Assembly: GCA_903837255.1 (NCBI GenBank)
Contig: CAILTZ010000341.1
Location: 1 to 5,524 of the forward strand
Source of the DNA: an uncultured Pirellula sp.
Lineage (GTDB): Bacteria; Planctomycetota; Planctomycetia; Pirellulales; Pirellulaceae
Reading direction: 5' to 3'
DNA length: 5,524 bases
Shown: positions 1 to 4,412 of the stretch, piece by piece
Position numbering within the stretch: the stretch's first letter is position 1
Layout of the letters: each line of letters opens with the position of its first letter
Program-made: the position numbers and the translations under genes
The notes under the pieces: generated by a model
The model's input: only the letters and a program-made list of their open reading frames with translations
What the model was told of the DNA's origin: nothing
Databases searched by the model: none

Positions 1-139
1 ACTTGAGATTTTTTGGACTTGCAACTCACGATAAAATTGTCATACTCCGGGGCCCGAAAGGGGAATATTACAGAGGTTTTTCGTCGATATTTGCCTCGCA
101 GGGACTATTGTTTGTCCCCTCGAAGCGCGACGGCAACTG

Positions 140-170
140 GTTTGGTAAAGCGATAGTTTGGTAAAGCGAT
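140..170. repeat. 16-bp-period tandem direct repeat touching the rplY start codon
   Basis: The 15-mer GTTTGGTAAAGCGAT occurs at 140-154 and again, identical, at 156-170, separated by one base. The second copy supplies the first two bases of the rplY ATG (169-171). The first copy is followed by A instead of G, so it lacks the start codon. This is seen directly. A recent slippage duplication is the simplest reading; a protein-binding site is possible but unsupported. Confidence 0.9.
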
Positions 171-792
171 GATTGAGACGATAGAAGTCAAAAAGCGAGA
201 CACTAAGGGATCGCGAGCCATGATCAAGATCCGCCAGAGCGGCTCGATCCCTGCGATCCTCTACGGGCACGGAGAAGAGAACGTCTGCCTGACGGTTTCA
301 CTCGATACCGTAAACAAATTGATCAAACACGGAACGAAGCTAGTGAATCTCCGCGGCGAGATCACCGATACCGCCCTGCTCAGATCCGTCCAGTGGAGCT
401 CGATGGGCGATTACATCATTCACGTTGACTTTGCCCGCGTTTCGCAAACCGAAACAGTGGTCGTGACCGTCCCGGTCCATCTCCACGGCGAAGCCCCTGG
501 AGCAATGTCCGCAGCCGGACAACTGCGGTTTGTCTCGCACGAGATCTCCATCCGATGCCCTGCAGTCAAAATCCCTGAATACATCACTTGCGAAATCGGT
601 CAGTTGCAGTTGGGCCAAGCCGTTCACGTCAGCGAACTGAAGTTGCCCGAAGGCGTCGAGGCAGTCACTCCCGGTTCAGTCGTCGTGGCTCAGGTCGTCG
701 TGGCAGCGGGAGCTGACACCGAAACGACTTTGCCGACATCCGCCGAACCGGAACTGATCCGCAAAGAGAAAGCCACTGAAGCGGGGGCCTAA
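169..792 (+). CDS. rplY: 50S ribosomal protein L25, long CTC/TL5 form
   Basis: Encodes 207 residues, the length of the two-domain general-stress form (CTC/TL5) and not the short single-domain E. coli L25 of about 94. The family binds 5S rRNA in the large subunit. Residues 1 to about 92 form the 5S-binding domain, with the family-like segments SIPAILYG (26-33) and HVDFARV (85-91). Residues from about 95 to 180 form the beta-rich C-terminal domain, and the last 25 or so are a low-complexity Glu/Ala/Thr tail. The ATG at 169 is chosen because the alignment to L25 begins at once (IEVKKRD). No Shine-Dalgarno sequence precedes it; instead there is a 16-bp duplication. The stop codon overlaps the pth start by one base, implying translational coupling. 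Residues 171-179 contain a VVVA-Q-VVVA duplication that is also a 15-bp DNA repeat. Confidence 0.95.
   Translation: MIETIEVKKRDTKGSRAMIKIRQSGSIPAILYGHGEENVCLTVSLDTVNKLIKHGTKLVNLRGEITDTALLRSVQWSSMGDYIIHVDFARVSQTETVVVTVPVHLHGEAPGAMSAAGQLRFVSHEISIRCPAVKIPEYITCEIGQLQLGQAVHVSELKLPEGVEAVTPGSVVVAQVVVAAGADTETTLPTSAEPELIRKEKATEAGA
679..704. repeat. 15-bp-period direct repeat inside rplY
   Basis: The 11-mer GTCGTCGTGGC is present at 679-689 and 694-704, a period of exactly 15 bp, so it is in frame. It encodes the paired VVVA motifs near the end of the second L25 domain. Selection for alternating beta-strand residues could produce this, but the nucleotide identity of the two copies also fits a small tandem duplication. 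Confidence 0.7.
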
Positions 793-1403
793 TGTCTGGT
801 TCCACCACCAAGTTAGAGCCACCCAGTCAGGTGGCCTTGAAACTCGTGGTCGGACTGGGAAACCCCGGCTCAAAATACGAAAACACAAGACACAACATTG
901 GATTCGATTGCTTGCAAAAACTGCATGCCTCGATGGGCTCGGTAACGGTCCAGTCCAAGTTCGAGTCCCAAATTGCCAAAGGCTCGCTAGGATCGCAAGA
1001 CGTCGTCCTGGCTTGGCCAATGACCTACATGAATTGCAGTGGACGAGCCGTCGCCCAAATCGCTCGCTTCTACAAAATTCCAACAGATTTTATCCTTGTG
1101 GTATGCGACGACCTCAGCCTGCCACTCGGAAAGTTACGGTTGCGAAAAGGTGGTTCCAGCGGTGGACAGAAAGGACTCGATGATGTCCTCAAATCCCTGG
1201 GAACACAAGACGTGCCAAGACTCCGCATCGGAATCGATGCGACCCCCGAGAACCGCCAGACCGTTGACTACGTGTTGAGCAAGTTCTCAAAGAAGGAACG
1301 CGAGGTCGTCGAGGAGTCGCTAGTCCTAGCCCTGGATGCTGTCCAGTGCTGGATGAAAGACGGAATCGAAAAGGCAATGAATCGGTTCAACGCCTCGAAA
1401 TAA
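792..1403 (+). CDS. pth: peptidyl-tRNA hydrolase
   Basis: Encodes 203 residues of the bacterial Pth family, which cleaves the ester bond of peptidyl-tRNAs released from stalled ribosomes and recycles the tRNA. The family core starts at residue 17 (LKLVVGLGNPG), so about 16 residues precede it. Visible functional residues are Asn24 in GLGNPG, catalytic His34 in NTRHNIGF, Asn81 in MTYMNCSG and Asp106 in CDDLSLPLG, matching E. coli Asn10, His20, Asn68 and Asp93. The loop usually reading GGHNGL is GGQKGL here (Gln126, Lys127), replacing the His113-Asn114 pair of E. coli. The C-terminal helix is present, so the protein is full length. The ATG overlaps the rplY stop as TAATG, which supports this start and termination-reinitiation coupling. 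The rplY-pth pairing is common in bacteria. Confidence 0.96.
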   Translation: MSGSTTKLEPPSQVALKLVVGLGNPGSKYENTRHNIGFDCLQKLHASMGSVTVQSKFESQIAKGSLGSQDVVLAWPMTYMNCSGRAVAQIARFYKIPTDFILVVCDDLSLPLGKLRLRKGGSSGGQKGLDDVLKSLGTQDVPRLRIGIDATPENRQTVDYVLSKFSKKEREVVEESLVLALDAVQCWMKDGIEKAMNRFNASK

Positions 1404-1452
1404 AAGCACACACTAGCAAGCACTCAAAGAAATAACCTGTCGTCCTTAGCGC

Positions 1453-1456
1453 GGAG
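1453..1456 (+). promoter_or_regulatory. Shine-Dalgarno that decides the rpsF TTG start
   Basis: GGAG lies 8 nt upstream of a TTG at 1465. Reading the rpsF frame back from there meets a TAG at 1447 with no ATG, GTG or other TTG in between, so the TTG with this ribosome binding site is the only plausible start. Confidence 0.75.
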
Positions 1457-1464
1457 TAGTTACG

Positions 1465-1893
1465 TTGACCATCGCATCCTACGAATGTCTGTTCTTGTTC
1501 GATAGCAACCATTATGCCCGCGATGCGGGTGGGGTTGCCAACCGCATTCAAACCATGATCACCGACCTGGGTGGGGAAATCCTCGTCAGCCGCCTGTGGG
1601 CCGAACAACGCCTAGCCTACCCCATCAAGGGACACAACAAAGGGACTTACTGGCTAGCTATCTTCAATCTCGATACCTCTAAGCTCAAAGAGCTCAACCG
1701 AGCCTGCCAACTCAACGACAGCCTCTTGCGACACCTGTTCACCAGACTCGATGCTAGACTCGTCGATGCCCTGGTCGCTCACGCACAAGAAAAAGTCGTC
1801 GTGCCCATCGACCAAATCGAACGATCGGCAGCGGCTGCCACCGTCGGAGCCGATGAAGAAGAAGAGGTCGAAGTCGAAGCCGACGAGGAATAA
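1465..1893 (+). CDS. rpsF: 30S ribosomal protein S6
   Basis: Encodes 142 residues. S6 sits on the small-subunit platform as a partner of S18. The S6 fold is recognisable: the N-terminal strand SYECLFLFDSN (5-15), the GGEILVSRLWAEQRLAYPI block (36-54, close to the family pattern W..RRLAYPI) and KGTYWLAIFNLD (59-70), followed by the helix with ELNRACQLNDSLLRH (76-90). The start is TTG, fixed by a GGAG ribosome binding site and an upstream in-frame stop. From residue 130 the protein ends in an acidic tail (ADEEEEVEVEADEE), making it slightly longer than typical S6. In E. coli a glutamate tail is added post-translationally by RimK; here an acidic tail is encoded. The gene is 61 bp after pth and 114 bp before ssb. 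No S18 gene follows. Confidence 0.95.
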   Translation: MTIASYECLFLFDSNHYARDAGGVANRIQTMITDLGGEILVSRLWAEQRLAYPIKGHNKGTYWLAIFNLDTSKLKELNRACQLNDSLLRHLFTRLDARLVDALVAHAQEKVVVPIDQIERSAAAATVGADEEEEVEVEADEE

Positions 1894-1933
1894 AACCCCA
1901 CCGGTCGACTCGGAAATTTTGTACCAAATCCAA

Positions 1934-1965
1934 CCGAAGATTTCTTTTGTCGGTAAAATCTTCGG
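1934..1965 (+). promoter_or_regulatory. Perfect 10-bp hairpin in the rpsF-ssb gap
   Basis: CCGAAGATTT (1934-1943) is the exact reverse complement of AAATCTTCGG (1956-1965), leaving a 12-nt loop. No T-run follows on the + strand and none is evident on the other strand, so it does not look like an intrinsic terminator. It lies 42 bp upstream of the ssb ATG. It may be an mRNA stability, attenuation or protein-binding element; its function is not known from the sequence. Confidence 0.55.
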
Positions 1966-1995
1966 AAATAGCACCATCTGCATTTCTCCCCCACC

Positions 1996-2000
1996 AGGAG
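1996..2000 (+). promoter_or_regulatory. Shine-Dalgarno of ssb
   Basis: AGGAG lies 7 nt before the ssb ATG at 2008 and is the strongest ribosome binding site in the window. The bases CTCC at 1986-1989 could pair with its GGAG (1997-2000) across a 7-nt loop, which would partly hide the site; that pairing is only 4 bp and is an inference. Confidence 0.75.
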
Positions 2001-2007
2001 TTGGATC

Positions 2008-2577
2008 ATGGCCAGTTTCAACCGCGTTATCTTGATCGGAAACCTCGTCCGAGACATCGAGGTCCGACACACCACCAACACCAAGCTGGCCGTTTGCCAA
2101 AACGCCATCGCTGTGAACGACCGGCGAAAAAATGCCGCCGGCGAATGGGTCGATGAAACCTCCTTCATCGACGTGACCTTCTTCGGCCGAACCGCCGAAC
2201 TCGTCGGTCAATATCTGACCAAAGGCTCCCCGGTGTTCGTCGAAGGTAGACTCAAGCAAGACACGTGGGAAAAAGACGGGCAAAAGCGGTCCAAGATCCA
2301 CGTGATCGTCGAGCGCATCCAGTTCCTCGCCGGAAAATCCGACGGTGCTCGATCCGACGGTGCTCGATCCGACGGTGCTCGATCCGACGGTGCTCGATCT
2401 AACGGGGCTCGATCCGACGGGGCTCGATCCGACGCCGCAACCGAGGACTCCGCTTCCAAATTACCCGCTCCAAACCGTTTTTCCGATCCAAACGGCTACA
2501 GCGGCTCGCCCGACTCGGTCCAACATCCCGAAATTCACGAAGAACCCGTCTATAACGACGGAGAAATGCCCTTCTAA
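2008..2577 (+). CDS. ssb: single-stranded DNA-binding protein SSB
   Basis: Encodes 189 residues. SSB coats single-stranded DNA in replication, repair and recombination and recruits partners through its C-terminal tip. Residues 1 to about 108 form the OB-fold: [18 protein letters not shown] at the start, then [16 protein letters not shown] and [19 protein letters not shown]. Phe59 and Trp87 align with the DNA-stacking Phe60 and Trp88 of E. coli, while E. coli Trp54 is Phe53 here. Residues 111-140 are six SDGAR-type pentapeptides (the fifth is SNGAR), followed by a Pro/Ser/Asn-rich linker. The tip is DGEMPF (184-189), keeping the terminal Pro-Phe with fewer acidic residues than the E. coli DDDIPF. 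The ATG at 2008 has a good ribosome binding site and fits the family N-terminus. ssb beside rpsF is a widespread arrangement. Confidence 0.96.
   Translation: MASFNRVILIGNLVRDIEVRHTTNTKLAVCQNAIAVNDRRKNAAGEWVDETSFIDVTFFGRTAELVGQYLTKGSPVFVEGRLKQDTWEKDGQKRSKIHVIVERIQFLAGKSDGARSDGARSDGARSDGARSNGARSDGARSDAATEDSASKLPAPNRFSDPNGYSGSPDSVQHPEIHEEPVYNDGEMPF
2338..2442. repeat. 15-bp in-frame tandem repeat in the ssb linker
   Basis: Units of 15 bp start at 2338. Units 1-4 are identical (TCCGACGGTGCTCGA). Unit 5 is TCTAACGGGGCTCGA, unit 6 is TCCGACGGGGCTCGA, and unit 7 (TCCGACGCCGCAACC) is a decayed edge copy. Each full unit encodes Ser-Asp/Asn-Gly-Ala-Arg, giving a linker with balanced charge. Because the period is a multiple of three, copy-number change would alter linker length without breaking the frame. 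The identity of four neighbouring copies indicates recent expansion or homogenisation. Confidence 0.97.
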
Positions 2578-2625
2578 AATACTCCTTTTGTCGCTATAAC
2601 ACTGGGCCCTTTTCACCCAAGGGGA

Positions 2626-2646
2626 CTTCGCACTCGCCTTGCGAAG
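2626..2646 (+). promoter_or_regulatory. Perfect 7-bp hairpin in the ssb-rplI gap
   Basis: CTTCGCA (2626-2632) pairs exactly with TGCGAAG (2640-2646) around a 7-nt loop. It is followed by ATCCAG and not by a T-run, so it does not resemble an intrinsic terminator. It sits about 50 nt upstream of the rplI start and could be a leader structure of the L9 message or an RNA-processing site; the role is inferred only from position. Confidence 0.4.
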
Positions 2647-2673
2647 ATCCAGTTAGCAAAGATTCAGTTAGCG
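2644..2673. repeat. 15-bp-period tandem repeat upstream of rplI
   Basis: AAGATCCAGTTAGCA (2644-2658) is followed directly by AAGATTCAGTTAGCG (2659-2673), 13 of 15 bases identical. The first copy overlaps the right arm of the hairpin at 2626-2646. It is non-coding, so protein-level selection cannot explain it. Confidence 0.8.
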
Positions 2674-2694
2674 GCCTGCTTCCCAGTACCCATC

Positions 2695-3225
2695 ATGACA
2701 ACTCCATCCAAAACGACTCGCAAAAAACGAGCCCCGCAATTCCCAAGGCTCCCCAAAGGCCCCAACGGTGGCATCCAATTGATGCTCATCCAAAACGTAC
2801 AACACCTTGGGAAAGCCGGCGAAATCGTCGAAGTCAAACCAGGGCACGCCAACAACTACCTGCTCCCCGAAGGCCTCGCGATCATCTCCAACGATCACCA
2901 CAAGCGGATGATCGAAAAGCATAAAGAGAAACTCGCCGACATCGAAAAACAACGCCTCGTCACCTTGCGCACTCTGGCAGACCAAGTCGGTAGGCAATCG
3001 ATCAACGTCGAAGCCAATGCCAACGAAGAAGGTCACCTCTACGGCAGCGTCGGCACCCCAGAAATCGTCGCGGCCCTGAGAGCCAACGGCATCTCCATCA
3101 CTCCAGACCAAGTCAAGCTCGACGGGGTTCTCAAAGAACTCGGACTCTACACCGTCCGCGTTCAGTTTCACCCAGAAATCTCGACCGATGTCAAGGTTTG
3201 GGTCGTACCCGCAGCATCGAACTAA
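2695..3225 (+). CDS. rplI: 50S ribosomal protein L9 with N-terminal extension
   Basis: Encodes 176 residues; E. coli L9 has 149. L9 is an elongated large-subunit protein whose N-terminal domain binds 23S rRNA. The family core begins near residue 28: QLMLIQNVQHLGKAGEIVEVKPGHANNYLLP (28-58), with the L9 signature GHANNYLLPEGLA, then a charged connecting helix (about 66-100) and the C-terminal domain (about 103-173, including EGHLYGSVG). Residues 1-27 are an extra basic, proline-containing segment (TRKKRAPQFPRLPKGPNGG). An ATG at 2782 (Met30) would give 147 residues, close to the usual size. The upstream ATG is preferred because the extension reads like conserved planctomycete L9 sequence as I recall it, where the Met30 position is often Leu. 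Neither start has a strong Shine-Dalgarno, so the start stays somewhat uncertain. It is the last gene before the terminator. Confidence 0.93.
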   Translation: MTTPSKTTRKKRAPQFPRLPKGPNGGIQLMLIQNVQHLGKAGEIVEVKPGHANNYLLPEGLAIISNDHHKRMIEKHKEKLADIEKQRLVTLRTLADQVGRQSINVEANANEEGHLYGSVGTPEIVAALRANGISITPDQVKLDGVLKELGLYTVRVQFHPEISTDVKVWVVPAASN

Positions 3226-3269
3226 CCTGCAACGAACTCCCGCTGGGCTAACGAGCCCCCAAGTTAGGT

Positions 3270-3299
3270 AAGACAACGTTCGACAAGACAACGCCCGAT
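3270..3299. repeat. Imperfect 15-bp-period tandem repeat after rplI
   Basis: AAGACAACGTTCGAC (3270-3284) abuts AAGACAACGCCCGAT (3285-3299), identical at 12 of 15 positions including the first nine. It is non-coding and lies between the rplI stop and the terminator. The only other structure seen in this gap is a 5-bp stem (GGGCT at 3245-3249 with AGCCC at 3254-3258). Confidence 0.6.
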
Positions 3300-3317
3300 C
3301 GTACAAAACCGTTAATC

Positions 3318-3356
3318 AGAGGCAAGGAGCGATAGCTTCTTGCCTCTTTTAGTTTT
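3318..3356 (+). terminator. Rho-independent terminator closing the rplY-rplI cluster
   Basis: AGAGGCAAG (3318-3326) pairs perfectly with CTTGCCTCT (3339-3347). The stem continues inward through one G-T pair and three more pairs to a GATA tetraloop (3331-3334), giving 13 bp in all. It runs into TTTTAGTTTT. This is a strong intrinsic terminator for + strand transcription, 92 bp after the rplI stop. The opposite strand has no comparable T-tract. Confidence 0.93.
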
Positions 3357-3384
3357 GACACTCCAAACATGTTCGCTATCTATT
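3355..3384 (+). promoter_or_regulatory. Candidate sigma70-type promoter for the hypothetical gene
   Basis: A perfect TTGACA (3355-3360) sits in the T-rich tail of the terminator. Downstream, TCTATT at 18 bp spacing (3379-3384) or TATCTA at 16 bp (3377-3382) are weaker -10 candidates. The position after a terminator and some 60-90 bp before an ATG at 3442 is right for a new transcription unit, but the -10 is poor, so this is tentative. Confidence 0.42.
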
Positions 3385-3441
3385 GAATCATCCCCACATC
3401 CATTTCAAATCGCTCCGGTCTTTTCCCCAACTCGTGATCCA

Positions 3442-4326
3442 ATGGCCGATGTCCTCGCTCGCGAAGAATATGTCGAACAAGCCTACTTGTTCCGGATCCT
3501 ATGGGAGCGGCTCGGTCAGGACCTGACGCTACAAGACCTCCTGCAGCAATGCCGCTACGAGGTCCTTGCCACAACCAAACTGCCGCTTGCAATCGACTTT
3601 CTCAACAGCGAACTCAAACACTCCGGAGCCATATCCCAGGGCATGCGGAGGCTCGGACATTACTTCACTCCTTATCAAGCGTTCTTGGTCGGGCAAGCCG
3701 AAGAGGACAGCGGTCGATTCGACTTCCGAACCTCACTGCTAGTCCTTCAAACCGAAGCACTCTACAAGAGCTCTGCGCAATTCGATCGCCAAGGTCTATT
3801 CTTCTACCAATTCGAATCCCTGTGCCGGCACCGACTCTCCTACGACGCAGGGCTCAAAGCCATGAGCCTCGACCCAGCCTACAACAAAGACTGGCAAGAT
3901 TGGCTATTGATCCTCCAAAAGCAACTAGGACTCGTCGATCTAGCCGATCTAATCTATGGTCGCAGCGAAGATTTCCTGGCTTACCGCAAACGGCATCTAG
4001 GTGCCGATGCCCAAGCCGATTATCCGATTCTCTTCGGGGTCCGCGAAGGAAAAATCGCATTCGCCAACCGCCGCAAAGAACCCCTGTTTCTCTTTGCCGC
4101 TATGCAAAGACACCTAGGCTATCCCAACGTCCCAAAACGCGAAATCGTCGACCATACCTTGGAAATGATCCCCCAGATGCAGCGCCGCATCGAACGCCTC
4201 GAAGCCCGCCTGAAACTCATGGAACAAGAGCAGCGACAAGGGATCGATATCACCAAATTCTATGGCAAATCCATCCCTCCGATAAGCGATCTGGCCGACG
4301 GCATCGATTTAGGCGAAAACAACTGA
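3442..4326 (+). CDS. Conserved-looking planctomycete hypothetical protein with C-terminal coiled coil
   Basis: Encodes 294 residues; I do not recognise a named domain. The open frame extends upstream to a TTG at 3340, but that codon lies inside the terminator stem, so the start is placed at the first in-frame ATG, 3442, where protein-like sequence begins (MADVLAREEYVEQAYLFRIL). No good Shine-Dalgarno precedes it. The protein looks mainly helical and cytosolic, with no signal peptide or membrane segment. Notable segments are STELKHSG-like NSELKHSG (55-62), HYFTPYQAFLVGQAEED (73-89) and an Arg/Glu-rich heptad stretch at about 239-266 that looks like a short coiled coil. The tail is acidic. The resemblance to hypothetical proteins of planctomycetes is from memory and unverified. 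It appears to be its own transcription unit between the terminator and moxR. Function is unknown. Confidence 0.88.
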   Translation: MADVLAREEYVEQAYLFRILWERLGQDLTLQDLLQQCRYEVLATTKLPLAIDFLNSELKHSGAISQGMRRLGHYFTPYQAFLVGQAEEDSGRFDFRTSLLVLQTEALYKSSAQFDRQGLFFYQFESLCRHRLSYDAGLKAMSLDPAYNKDWQDWLLILQKQLGLVDLADLIYGRSEDFLAYRKRHLGADAQADYPILFGVREGKIAFANRRKEPLFLFAAMQRHLGYPNVPKREIVDHTLEMIPQMQRRIERLEARLKLMEQEQRQGIDITKFYGKSIPPISDLADGIDLGENN

Positions 4327-4352
4327 TCGAGTTTCTGGAATCTATCGGTTCG

Positions 4353-4361
4353 TGATACAAT
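4353..4361 (+). promoter_or_regulatory. Candidate extended -10 promoter upstream of moxR
   Basis: TGATACAAT combines a TACAAT hexamer (4356-4361, five of six matches to TATAAT) with a TG one base upstream, the extended -10 form that can work without a good -35. No convincing -35 is present. It lies about 50 bp before the moxR ATG and just after the preceding gene ends at 4326. Confidence 0.4.
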
Positions 4362-4412
4362 CTTAGGAACTGTATTTCACCCCTTTGCCGGACAACCTAA
4401 GTCGACTTCATA

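Noticed and set aside
19..46. TTGCAA and CATACT with 16 bp between them as a promoter for rplY.
   Set aside because: Both hexamers match the consensus poorly and the distance to the ATG is long; not strong enough to list.
101..118. GGGAC and GTCCC inverted repeat upstream of rplY.
   Set aside because: Only 5 bp with an 8-nt loop; such pairs are expected by chance.
3..164. Frame open from the left edge to a TAA at 162-164, as if the end of an upstream gene.
   Set aside because: About 54 codons without a stop is not rare by chance, the peptide resembles no family I know and its codon use shows no clear bias. Treated as non-coding.
1404..1464. Possible S6:S18-binding mRNA motif in the rpsF leader.
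   Set aside because: The 61-bp gap shows no convincing stem with the CCG-containing bulge known for that motif; only a 4-bp TAAC/GTTA pairing.
1654..2301. 215-residue antisense open frame across rpsF and ssb.
   Set aside because: It spans two recognised genes and their gap on the opposite strand; the composition follows from their codons.
2338..2442. ssb repeat as a CRISPR array or iteron-type origin.
   Set aside because: Units are contiguous without spacers, only 15 bp, in frame and translated within SSB.
2595..2600. TATAAC as a -10 box for a separate rplI promoter.
   Set aside because: No acceptable -35 at 16-18 bp and no extended -10; a single hexamer is too weak.
2668..3306. 212-residue antisense open frame across rplI.
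   Set aside because: It is the mirror of a recognised ribosomal protein gene and shows no family features.
3501..4355. 284-residue open frame overlapping the hypothetical gene in another frame.
   Set aside because: Its translation is Arg/Pro/Ser-rich with no protein-like pattern, and it lies almost wholly inside the better-supported 3442-4326 frame; a shadow.
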